Assembly (NCBI GenBank): GCA_027318865.1
Contig: DAHVOJ010000006.1
Location: 1-62,148 of the forward strand
DNA from: a bacterium
GTDB lineage: Bacteria > SZUA-79 > Acidulodesulfobacterales > Acidulodesulfobacteraceae
Length of the DNA stretch: 62,148 bases
Direction of reading: 5' to 3'
A program made the position numbers and the translations under genes. How positions within the stretch are numbered: the stretch's first letter is position 1; each line of letters begins with the position of its first letter. Of this stretch, positions 46,360-53,888 are shown piece after piece. The notes beneath the pieces are model-generated. The model made no database searches, was not told the origin of the DNA, and saw only the letters and a list, made by a program, of their open reading frames with translations.

Positions 46360-46959
46360 ATGTCTAAAAATATATTTATTTTTGGTCTTGGAAATCCGGG
46401 ACGGGAATATCAATTTTCGAGGCATAACTTTGGTTTTACGGCAATAGATTTTTTTTTTGAGGAAAATAATTTCCCCGGCTTTATTCATAAAAAAAATTAT
46501 CTTATTTCCGAGAAAATTATTTCCGAGAAAAAAGTTTTTTTAATTAAACCGCTTACATTTATGAATTTAAGCGGAAAAGCCGTAAAAGAAGTTTTAAATA
46601 AAAACGGCGTTTTTAAAATTGAAGAAAATTTATCGGATTCCAACATTGTGCTAATTCATGACGATCTCGACCTTGCTTTCGGGACATATAAAATAAAGTT
46701 TGGCGGCAGCGGCGGATCCCATAACGGCGTCAATTCGGTTATAAATTCGCTGAACGCTAAAAACTTTATACGCGTAAAATTAGGCATTAATTCTCCGGTT
46801 AGAGCTAAATTTAATACCGGAGCGGATTACGTTCTGTCTAACTTTTCAAAAGAGGAAATAAAAAGAATACCCGATATATTAAAAACAATAAACGAGGTTT
46901 TATATTCGTTCATAACGAACGGTCTTGACAGAACTATGAATAATTATAACCGCAAATAA
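46360..46959 (+). CDS. pth: peptidyl-tRNA hydrolase
   Basis: Pth releases tRNA from stalled peptidyl-tRNA. The 199-residue product has FGLGNPGREYQFSRHNFGF with the catalytic His, KPLTFMNLSGKAVKEVL, HDDLDLAFG and GGSGGSHNGVNSVI. All catalytic residues are present. The gene follows rplY by 18 bp, as in many bacteria. Confidence 0.96.
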   Translation: MSKNIFIFGLGNPGREYQFSRHNFGFTAIDFFFEENNFPGFIHKKNYLISEKIISEKKVFLIKPLTFMNLSGKAVKEVLNKNGVFKIEENLSDSNIVLIHDDLDLAFGTYKIKFGGSGGSHNGVNSVINSLNAKNFIRVKLGINSPVRAKFNTGADYVLSNFSKEEIKRIPDILKTINEVLYSFITNGLDRTMNNYNRK

Positions 46960-46999
46960 TAATTTTCTTTAACAAACTTAGCAAAGGAAAATATGAAAT

Positions 47000-48100
47000 A
47001 TGGGACTTAAATGCGGCATAGTAGGACTCCCAAATGTCGGCAAGTCAACTATATTCAACGCTATTACCGCAGGATGTGCGGAAGCCAGCAACTATCCTTT
47101 TTGTACAATTGAGCCAAATATAGGCATAAAACCTGTAAAAGATAAAAGATTAGAAAAACTGCGCGATATATTCAGGCCGGAAAAATTTACTCCTACGTAT
47201 GTGGAATTTGTTGATATCGCCGGACTCGTGAAAGGAGCATCGTCGGGCGAAGGGTTGGGAAACAAATTTTTATCGCATATCAGGAACGTCGATTTAATTA
47301 TTCAGGTCATAAGAGTTTTTAAAGAAGACTCGGTCGTACACGTGGAAGGGAATATAAATCCTGCAAGAGACCTTGATATTATTAATACCGAACTTGCATT
47401 AAGCGATATAGAAATTCTTTCAAAACATCTTCTGAAACTTGAAAAGATAGCAAGAAGCGGGGACAAAACCGCGGCTTCAAACCTCGATTTCTTAAAAAAA
47501 ATTAATAACCGGCTTTCCGAAACAGGCGCTATTAACGGCAAGGAATTCGCCGAAACGGAAAAAAACCTGCTTAAATCTTTAGGGATAATATCCGCAAAAC
47601 CGGCGGTATATGTCCTTAACGTCGATGAAGATATGCTGGCTGAAAATTTTTCCAATCGAGATATCGAAGAAATTATGAGCATAGCCTTGCCTAAAAATAT
47701 ACCGGTTATAAGATTATGCGCAAAATTAGAAGAGGAACTTGCTAACTTAAACGAAGAAGACAGAGAAGTTTTTCTTAAAGATTACGGTCTTGAGTCTTCG
47801 GCATTAGATACCGTAGCATCCGTCAGTTTCAAGCTTTTAGGTTTAATTTCGTTCTTTACCGCCGGCAAACAGGAGGTCAGGGCATGGGAAATAAAAAACG
47901 GCTGGAAAGCGCCTCAAGCCGCCGGAACGATACATACGGATTTTGAAAAAGGTTTTATAAGAGCCGAAGTTATTTCTTACGATGACTTTATTGAATCCGG
48001 TTCCGAAGCAAATGCCGCAAAAATGGGACTTTTAAGGCTTGAAGGAAAAGACTATATAGTAAAAGACGGGGATATAATGCATTTTAGATTTAATGTCTGA
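47000..48100 (+). CDS. ychF: redox-regulated ATPase YchF
   Basis: YchF is an Obg-family ATPase associated with ribosomes and oxidative stress. The 366-residue product starts MGLKCGIVGLPNVGKSTIFN and has DIAGLVKGASSGEGLGNKFL. It contains NVDE (the variant G4 motif that favours ATP) and a C-terminal TGS-like domain with ARAW-type text (EVRAWEIKNGWKAPQAAG) and HTDFEKGFIRAEV. Complete and typical. Confidence 0.97.
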   Translation: MGLKCGIVGLPNVGKSTIFNAITAGCAEASNYPFCTIEPNIGIKPVKDKRLEKLRDIFRPEKFTPTYVEFVDIAGLVKGASSGEGLGNKFLSHIRNVDLIIQVIRVFKEDSVVHVEGNINPARDLDIINTELALSDIEILSKHLLKLEKIARSGDKTAASNLDFLKKINNRLSETGAINGKEFAETEKNLLKSLGIISAKPAVYVLNVDEDMLAENFSNRDIEEIMSIALPKNIPVIRLCAKLEEELANLNEEDREVFLKDYGLESSALDTVASVSFKLLGLISFFTAGKQEVRAWEIKNGWKAPQAAGTIHTDFEKGFIRAEVISYDDFIESGSEANAAKMGLLRLEGKDYIVKDGDIMHFRFNV

Positions 48101-48102
48101 CT

Positions 48103-48197
48103 GTTATTGCGAGCAGAACTTTGACTGCGTTTATAAAAGCCGGCGGCTTTTATGCGGGCAAAGATGCGGACGGACGGAGTCCAGCGTAGCTAACCAA
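48103..48197. repeat. dispersed repeat copy with internal insert (ychF-marC gap)
   Basis: The ends of this segment, GTTATTGCGAGCA (48103-48115) and CGGACGGAGTCCAGCG onward to TAACCAA (48171-48197), are the reverse complement of 37113-37157 with minor changes. About 55 bp between the ends is absent from the nuo copy. The ends recall the widespread ATTGCGAGC-type intergenic repeats of many bacteria. Confidence 0.75.
48133..48153. terminator. perfect 9-bp hairpin between convergent genes
   Basis: ATAAAAGCC (48133-48141), loop GGC, then GGCTTTTAT (48145-48153) form a perfect stem between the ends of ychF (plus) and marC (minus). Because the stem carries A and T runs at its base it could act as a terminator in both directions. 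It lies inside the dispersed repeat copy. Confidence 0.55.
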
Positions 48198-48227
48198 CCC
48201 CCCCGCAAGTCTATAATTCCATTTTTT

Positions 48228-48860
48228 TTATGATTTATGCAGGCCCTTCATATAAACAAATATGGTATTTATAACCCCGACTCTTATCATCATAACAGCA
48301 TATGCGGCAAGCAGAAGCGCCGCAAGTTTTCCGGCGGCGTTGGAACCCGTTTTTCCGAGATACTTTAAAATGAGCTTTGTTTTTTTTAAAACAATGTAAA
48401 CGATTAAAAGATTAATAATGAATGCGGCCGTGACGACTAAATATCCGTATATGCCGGTAATTATTAAAAGCGTAGTTAAAACTCCCGGACCGACTATCAA
48501 AGGTACGCCTATCGGGACCACTCCTAAATCCGCCTTATCCGCGGAGGCGTAAAGCTTGGGCTTTTCGGAGAGCAGATTATTTATGGATATTATAAGCAAA
48601 AGTATGCCGCCCGCCATTTCAAAATCATATATAGAGATGCCCATTGCGCTGAAAAGCGATTTTCCCAGCAGAAGAAATCCGATCCCAACGCTGAAAGCGG
48701 TTACAAGAGAGTTTTTTCTTATCTTTTTTTCCTCGTCCGAATCGGTATCTCTAACGAAATCCAAGTAAATCGGAAGAACTCCGAATACGTCTATCGCTAC
48801 GAATATCGGAATTAAAGCAAGAATTATGTCCTTAAAAAAAATAACGATTACATTAGCCAT
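48228..48860 (-). CDS. MarC-family integral membrane protein
   Basis: MarC/UPF0056 proteins are inner-membrane proteins with six predicted helices. Their function is unknown (the old link to antibiotic resistance is not upheld). The 210-residue product has the family layout: ALIPIFVAIDVFGVLPIYL at the start, then GIGFLLLGKSLFSAMGISI, AGGILLLIISINNLL, PIGVPLIVGPGVLTTLLI and a C-terminal helix. It is the first minus-strand gene after the 42-kb plus-strand run and converges on ychF. Confidence 0.88.
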   Translation of the reverse strand: MANVIVIFFKDIILALIPIFVAIDVFGVLPIYLDFVRDTDSDEEKKIRKNSLVTAFSVGIGFLLLGKSLFSAMGISIYDFEMAGGILLLIISINNLLSEKPKLYASADKADLGVVPIGVPLIVGPGVLTTLLIITGIYGYLVVTAAFIINLLIVYIVLKKTKLILKYLGKTGSNAAGKLAALLLAAYAVMMIRVGVINTIFVYMKGLHKS

Positions 48861-48931
48861 AAATTGTCATAAATTTTTCTATCCTTCAATCATTTTAAAT
48901 AAATACGATATAGTATTATAATATAATTTCT

Positions 48932-50089
48932 ATGAATAAGAAAAACAAATTTAATATACTCCATATCGATAGTTTTAGGAATTTCGGCGGAGCGCAAAAC
49001 GATATAGTTATTCTGCTGAAATTTATGAAACGATACCACGGCGAATACTTCGATATTTACGTTATTCACAACAATAACCGAAAGTTAAAGGAAGAATTGG
49101 ATAAAATCGGAATTTATAATATTTCCGTTAAGATGACGAATTTTTTAGATATCTTTGCTTTATTTAAAATAAGGCGTTTTTTAAAAATTTACGATATAGA
49201 CTTAATTAATTTTCATTCTTCGTTAGATCATTTTTTGGGGGGTGTTGCGGCAATTTCAATTTTTAGAAAAAAGATAATAAAGATTTTAACAAGACATGTT
49301 GCATATAAGGTCGATTTTTTAAAAGGATTTTTAATATACAGGTTTTTAACCGACAGGTTCATCGTTATATCCGATTTTATTAAAAACAGGTTGATAGACG
49401 ACATAGGAATAGACAAAAGCATAATCAAGACTATTTACAGCCCTAGAATCGATAAAGATGAAAAAGAAATATTTTTTTATGAATCGGAAAAAGCGGATAT
49501 AAGAAAAGAACTCGGCATTAATTCCGGCGAAAAAATGGTTTCTCTTATAGGAAGATTATCCGGGGAGAAAGGTCACGAAATATTCATAAAAGCCGCCGAA
49601 CTTATAGTAAAAAAAAGAAACGATTTAAAATTCGTCATAATTGGAGAAGGCGAACTTTACGACTATATCATAAACTTAATCAGGGAAAGAAGACTAAACG
49701 ATTATTTTATTTTAAGCGGTTTTAAGAAAAATATTAAAAAATTTATAGCCGCGTCGGATTTAATAATAGTTCCGTCCGGACTCGAAGGGATGGGCAGCAT
49801 TATTATAGAATCCTGCGCTTTGAAAAAAGCCGTGATAGCATCCGACGCGGGCGGAATTCCGGAGATAATCAAAAATAACGAAACCGGACTTTTGTTTAAA
49901 ACCGGAAATTTTTCGGAGCTGGCGGAAAAAATAATGTATTTAATAGATAAATACGATTTAATTGAAAATTTTGCCCTGAATTGCTATAATGATGTCGTTA
50001 AAAAATTTGACGTAAAAACGGTAACGTCGGAAACGGTTGTTTTTTATCTTGAATTATTAAAAATTGAAGATTTTAAAAATGAGAATTAG
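48932..50089 (+). CDS. glycosyltransferase of the GT4 (group 1) family
   Basis: The 385-residue product has the GT-B fold. The N-terminal part begins ILHIDSFRNFGGAQNDIVIL, and the C-terminal part carries LIGRLSGEKGHEIFIKAAEL, FVIIGEGELYDYI and the donor-binding motif PSGLEGMGSIIIESCALKKA..ASDAGGIPEII with the conserved EGxxxxxxE arrangement. It probably acts at the cytoplasmic face of the membrane on a lipid-linked or LPS sugar; the substrate is unknown. TATAAT-like sequences lie within 15 bp of the ATG, so the leader would be very short. It overlaps the next gene. Confidence 0.88.
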   Translation: MNKKNKFNILHIDSFRNFGGAQNDIVILLKFMKRYHGEYFDIYVIHNNNRKLKEELDKIGIYNISVKMTNFLDIFALFKIRRFLKIYDIDLINFHSSLDHFLGGVAAISIFRKKIIKILTRHVAYKVDFLKGFLIYRFLTDRFIVISDFIKNRLIDDIGIDKSIIKTIYSPRIDKDEKEIFFYESEKADIRKELGINSGEKMVSLIGRLSGEKGHEIFIKAAELIVKKRNDLKFVIIGEGELYDYIINLIRERRLNDYFILSGFKKNIKKFIAASDLIIVPSGLEGMGSIIIESCALKKAVIASDAGGIPEIIKNNETGLLFKTGNFSELAEKIMYLIDKYDLIENFALNCYNDVVKKFDVKTVTSETVVFYLELLKIEDFKNEN

Positions 50090-50837
50090 CGGACATAAAT
50101 TGTTTAAAGGTTTTATAGTATTTTTAATTATAATATTTTTAGTTTATTTCGTATTGTTTTCATTTAATGTCGTGATTTTTTCCAAGCGGCATTTAAAATT
50201 CAAACTCGTTTCTTTTTTAAGATATTCGTCTATAAAACCTGAATTTTTAAAATTCATAGACCTGAACTTTAACACTCTGGCCTCCGATTATTTCTGGACG
50301 CTTTTCGTTCAGGAGGCTTCGTCATTCAGGCTTGCGAAGATGCATTATCCGTATATGTATAAAATATCGTTTATAACGGTTTCTTTAAATCCAAATTTTA
50401 ATTATGCGTATCAGGCTGGGGGAACGCTTATCGGTTTAGCCGGAAAACCGGGAAGAGCGATAAGATTATTAAAGTTAGGGATGAAGCATCTCAAAGGAAA
50501 CTGGAATATACCGTTTTTGATAGCTTTTAACTATTTTTACAGTCTCGGCAATTACAAAAAAGCGGCGTATTACTTAAAATATGCGGTTAATATGAAGGAC
50601 AGCCCTAAATATTTAGAGTTTTTATATATTAAACTTCTTAACAAATCCGGAAGTTTTAAAAAGACTTTAAGTTTTCTCGAAGATATGTATAAAAACAATA
50701 AAAATTCTTATATAAGGCAGATAATAAAATACAGGATAAATGCGGTTAAAAAAGAAGCAATGCTTAAAAAAGAGCATAAAAACTATAATATTCCTTATTC
50801 TTTAAAACTTTTTTTGCCGTATAAACGTGAAAGGTGA
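50079..50837 (+). CDS. membrane-anchored TPR-like protein of unknown function
   Basis: This 252-residue product has one N-terminal membrane helix (about residues 9-32). A soluble part with helical repeats follows (LIGLAGKPGRAIRLLKLGMKH, YFYSLGNYKKAAYYLKYAVN), typical of TPR units, and a basic C-terminus. Start: an in-frame TTG exists at 50064, but the ATG at 50079 overlaps the end of the glycosyltransferase gene and is preferred. It lies directly before an ABC ATPase and permease, so it may be an accessory factor of that transporter. No specific family is recognised. Confidence 0.7.
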   Translation: MRISGHKLFKGFIVFLIIIFLVYFVLFSFNVVIFSKRHLKFKLVSFLRYSSIKPEFLKFIDLNFNTLASDYFWTLFVQEASSFRLAKMHYPYMYKISFITVSLNPNFNYAYQAGGTLIGLAGKPGRAIRLLKLGMKHLKGNWNIPFLIAFNYFYSLGNYKKAAYYLKYAVNMKDSPKYLEFLYIKLLNKSGSFKKTLSFLEDMYKNNKNSYIRQIIKYRINAVKKEAMLKKEHKNYNIPYSLKLFLPYKRER

Positions 50838-50841
50838 AATC

Positions 50842-51621
50842 ATGATTGACATAATGAATGCTACTAAATATTTCAGGGTCGGTTTTTTTGGAACTAAAAA
50901 AACCGCGGTAGAAAACCTTTCTTTAAATATAGAAGAAGGAAAAGTTACCGGTTTTTTCGGTCCGAACGGCGCCGGCAAATCCACGACGATTAAAATGGTC
51001 GTCGGTCTTATTAACCCGTCCGGCGGAAACATTAAAATAAAAGGCTACCCGGCATCCGACTGCAGGTCGAGGCTTAAATTAGGCTATCTGCCAGAAAATC
51101 CAAGTTTTCCGCGCGGACTTAAAGGGATAGAAATTATTAATTATTATTCAAAACTTTTGGATAAAAAAATAAATAAAGATGAAATTTACGATGCGTTAAA
51201 ATTAGCTGGAATTTTTTATGCTAAAAATATTCATGCCCATAAATATTCTAAAGGTATGACTCAGAGGCTGGCTCTGGCGGTTTCTATTCTTGGCGATCCG
51301 GAGATTCTGATATTCGACGAACCCCTGTCCGGACTTGATCCTGTCGGCAGAAAAGAGTTCAAGGATATAATATTTAAACTGAAGAAAAGGAAAAAAACCA
51401 TATTTTTTTCGTCCCATGTGCTTGCGGACAGCAAAGAATTGTGCGACAGGATAGCGGTTTTAGTAAACGGTAGATTAATAAAAAGTGAAGACCTCGAAGA
51501 TATAGAAAAAGAGGCGGCAAGCTACGCCGAAGAAAAAAAAGATAATCTTTTAACCGGAGAATACAGTACTCCGTTAGAAGTATATCTTTATGATTTAATG
51601 CTTAAAAGCAGAAAAAATTAG
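50842..51621 (+). CDS. ABC transporter ATP-binding protein
   Basis: The 259-residue ATPase has Walker A GPNGAGKSTT, the Q-loop region LGYLPENPSFP, the signature YSKGMTQRLALA and Walker B ILIFDEPLSGLDP, followed by the H-loop SSHVL. It belongs to the ABC-2-type (CcmA/NatA-like) exporters, which pair with a separate permease, found next. A GTG at 50827 is in frame, but the ATG at 50842 after AAGGTGA is better placed. The substrate is unknown. Confidence 0.93.
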   Translation: MIDIMNATKYFRVGFFGTKKTAVENLSLNIEEGKVTGFFGPNGAGKSTTIKMVVGLINPSGGNIKIKGYPASDCRSRLKLGYLPENPSFPRGLKGIEIINYYSKLLDKKINKDEIYDALKLAGIFYAKNIHAHKYSKGMTQRLALAVSILGDPEILIFDEPLSGLDPVGRKEFKDIIFKLKKRKKTIFFSSHVLADSKELCDRIAVLVNGRLIKSEDLEDIEKEAASYAEEKKDNLLTGEYSTPLEVYLYDLMLKSRKN

Positions 51622-51641
51622 CGTTAGCGGGGTAATATTCA

Positions 51642-52619
51642 ATGAAAAAGATTTTATACGGAACGATGTATTCTTTTAAAGAAATAAAAAATTTAAAAAT
51701 TTTTTATTCTTTTTTAATGTTTGCCTTAATACTTATATCGGGCAGTTATTTTGTTTCTCAGACGAGTTTTATAAGCCAGGGAAGGATTATGGTGGATTTT
51801 TCTATATTCGCCATATCTATTTTTAATATTTTTATAGGCATTTTTATCGGCGCTTCGGTAGTTTACGACGATATTGAAAAGAAAAGCGTTTTTCTGACTA
51901 TCACCAGACCGATAAAAAGAACGGAATATTTAGCAGGACGTTTTTTGGGTCTCGCCGCGGCAATAATATTTTCGACGATTATAATGATGCTGATTTTTTA
52001 TTTCGTCCTTTTAATTATGCATAAATTTATCGTGCCGGCAGGATATTTTGCGGGAAACGTTAAAGCTAAGGCAGGTATCGTTTCTCACATAAAAAACAAA
52101 AGAGTTAAATCTGCCCCTGCAGAGAAAAATAGCGGCAAAAATATAACCGGTAAACTTTCAATCGTAAAGCCCGCAGCAAAGCCCTTTACCTTTTATTCCC
52201 TGCCCCAACCACTTATTATTCAGGCTCTGTTCATAATAATCGAATCGATATTTATTTCAGCGGCGGCCCTGCTTTTTTCTTTAATAACATCAAAAGCTTT
52301 AGCGTCCATATTCGCAATACTCGTTTTTTTCATAGGCAGCGTTTCGAGCAGGATGAACGATTTAGTTAAACCTGTAAAAAAGATTATAAACGGGAAAGTC
52401 GTCATAATGCATCAGGCTAACCATGCCTTGATGTCGATAGTCCATTTTATTTATACCGTCCTGCCAAACTTTTCCATATTCAATATAAGTTCCGAAGCGG
52501 CGTATAAAGTAAATGTTTCCGCCGGGATTATATTTTATCGCATTGTTTACGGAATTTGCTATACGGCTTTGCTGTTTATTATATCGTCGCTGATATTTGC
52601 GAGAAAGGATATAAGTTAA
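51642..52619 (+). CDS. ABC-2-type transporter permease
   Basis: The 325-residue membrane protein has about six helices (LMFALILISGSYFVS, IFNIFIGIFIGASVVYDDIE, IFSTIIMMLIFYFVLLIM and others). The motif GASVVYDDIEKKSVFLTITRPIKRTEYLAGRFLG (residues about 68-101) is typical of NatB/ABC-2 permeases. A basic hydrophilic loop lies at about 140-185. It pairs with the preceding ATPase, 20 bp upstream; the pair follows a glycosyltransferase, so envelope export is plausible. Confidence 0.85.
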   Translation: MKKILYGTMYSFKEIKNLKIFYSFLMFALILISGSYFVSQTSFISQGRIMVDFSIFAISIFNIFIGIFIGASVVYDDIEKKSVFLTITRPIKRTEYLAGRFLGLAAAIIFSTIIMMLIFYFVLLIMHKFIVPAGYFAGNVKAKAGIVSHIKNKRVKSAPAEKNSGKNITGKLSIVKPAAKPFTFYSLPQPLIIQALFIIIESIFISAAALLFSLITSKALASIFAILVFFIGSVSSRMNDLVKPVKKIINGKVVIMHQANHALMSIVHFIYTVLPNFSIFNISSEAAYKVNVSAGIIFYRIVYGICYTALLFIISSLIFARKDIS

Positions 52620-52946
52620 AGCGTTATCGTCAAATATATAAACAGAAATATATATAATCAATACCGTATAACATCAAATCAAATTTACTATTAAGATGTA
52701 ACGAAAGATGCAGTGATATAATTAGCAGATAGATTAAGAACCGGTGGGTATTTAAATAAGTATAAAACCCCACTCCTTTTTAAGGAGGGGTGCCTTCTTC
52801 CGATACAATCATAATTGCTAATTTTGTATAAAACCCCACTCCTTTTTAAGGAGGGGTTTAAAGTTTGAATTTGCAGATTATTTATTTACGTCCAATTTGC
52901 TTTACGATTTTATTAATTTTAGATGTTTCATATGTTGGATATGCTA
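52620..52946. other. gene-free stretch with solo palindromes
   Basis: No ORF is supported in these 327 bp. It is AT-rich and holds two identical 31-bp copies of a palindrome-containing repeat (52761-52791 and 52827-52857), described separately. The remainder shows nothing recognisable. Confidence 0.6.
52761..52857. repeat. two identical 31-bp palindromic repeats
   Basis: The 31-bp sequence at 52761-52791 is repeated exactly at 52827-52857. Its core CTCCTT-TTT-AAGGAG makes a short hairpin extended by CCCC/GGGG. The core and the following GGGGTGCC also occur at the left end of the DUF559 unit (52961-52980). Confidence 0.9.
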
Positions 52947-53505
52947 CTTTTAACTCCCCTCCTTTTTAAGGAGGGGTGCCCGTCAGGGCGGGGTGGTTTT
53001 TAATATAATGCAGAATAAAATCAGCGATATTCCAAGCAATAATAAAAAATTAAAAACATTGCGTAAATGTTTACGCAAAAATCTTACGCCTGCAGAAGCT
53101 AAACTATGGAAGTATTTGCAAAATAAGCAATTAGATGGCAGAAAATTTCGCAGACAGCACAGTATAGGTAATTATATTTTGGATTTTTATTGCCCGTCCG
53201 AAAAATTAGCAATTGAATTAGACGGTGAAATTCATAATATTGAAACTCAGGCCGAATATGATAATGATCGCGATTTATTTTTGTTTAATTGCGGAATAAA
53301 AGTTTTAAGATTTGAAAACAAGGTGGTTTTTGAAAATACCGGCTACTTGATTGATTGTATAAAAAAAATAATTTGGAAAGACGGCTCCGTTATTCTGAAA
53401 CCACCCCGGCAGGCTGATGCCCGCCACCATATTTTTCTGCAGCAAAAGACGTGCTTTTACTAAACACGCAGAAAAATATATCTTAAAAAGGAGGGGAGTT
53501 AAAAG
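52947..53505. mobile_element. 559-bp unit with 24-bp perfect inverted ends around a DUF559 gene
   Basis: The 24 bp at 52947-52970 recur as an exact reverse complement at 53482-53505. Nested inside is a second inverted pair of 11 bp (CGGGGTGGTTT at 52989-52999, AAACCACCCCG at 53398-53408) and, near the right end, a 12-bp palindrome (ATATTTTTCTGC at 53429-53440, GCAGAAAAATAT at 53468-53479). The single gene inside is a DUF559 nuclease-like ORF. No transposase is present and no clear target duplication was found. It could be a mobile palindromic element or a non-mobile repeat cassette. Confidence 0.65.
53008..53463 (+). CDS. DUF559 (Vsr-like PD-(D/E)XK) nuclease-fold protein
   Basis: DUF559 proteins are related to very-short-patch-repair endonucleases and type II restriction folds; their role is unknown. 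The 151-residue product has LRKNLTPAEAKLWKYLQN, GRKFRRQHSIGNYILDFYCP, the core AIELDGEIHN, YDNDRDLFLFNCGIKVLRF. These include the Asp, Glu-x-Asp and downstream residues expected at such an active site. A GTG at 52993 is in frame but lies in the inverted repeat; ATG 53008 is preferred. The C-terminal residues (about 132-151) are encoded by the right-hand inverted repeats. Confidence 0.85.
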   Translation: MQNKISDIPSNNKKLKTLRKCLRKNLTPAEAKLWKYLQNKQLDGRKFRRQHSIGNYILDFYCPSEKLAIELDGEIHNIETQAEYDNDRDLFLFNCGIKVLRFENKVVFENTGYLIDCIKKIIWKDGSVILKPPRQADARHHIFLQQKTCFY

Positions 53506-53579
53506 ACAAAATTTGTATGGCGGAGAGAACCCCCCCTCTGTCCTGCCTTAACGAATTATATGCTAAAATTGCTTGAGTG

Positions 53580-53809
<230 letters not shown>

Positions 53810-53888
53810 GAAAAAACGATAATATTTATGTTACCATTATTATAGATATTTAGCGGTTATATTTCAATATAAAAAAATGTTAAAAATA

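Noticed and set aside
52761-52980. CRISPR-like spaced repeats
   Set aside because: Only two exact copies and one partial copy, repeats are palindromic and spacer lengths differ (35 and over 90 bp). No cas genes are nearby.
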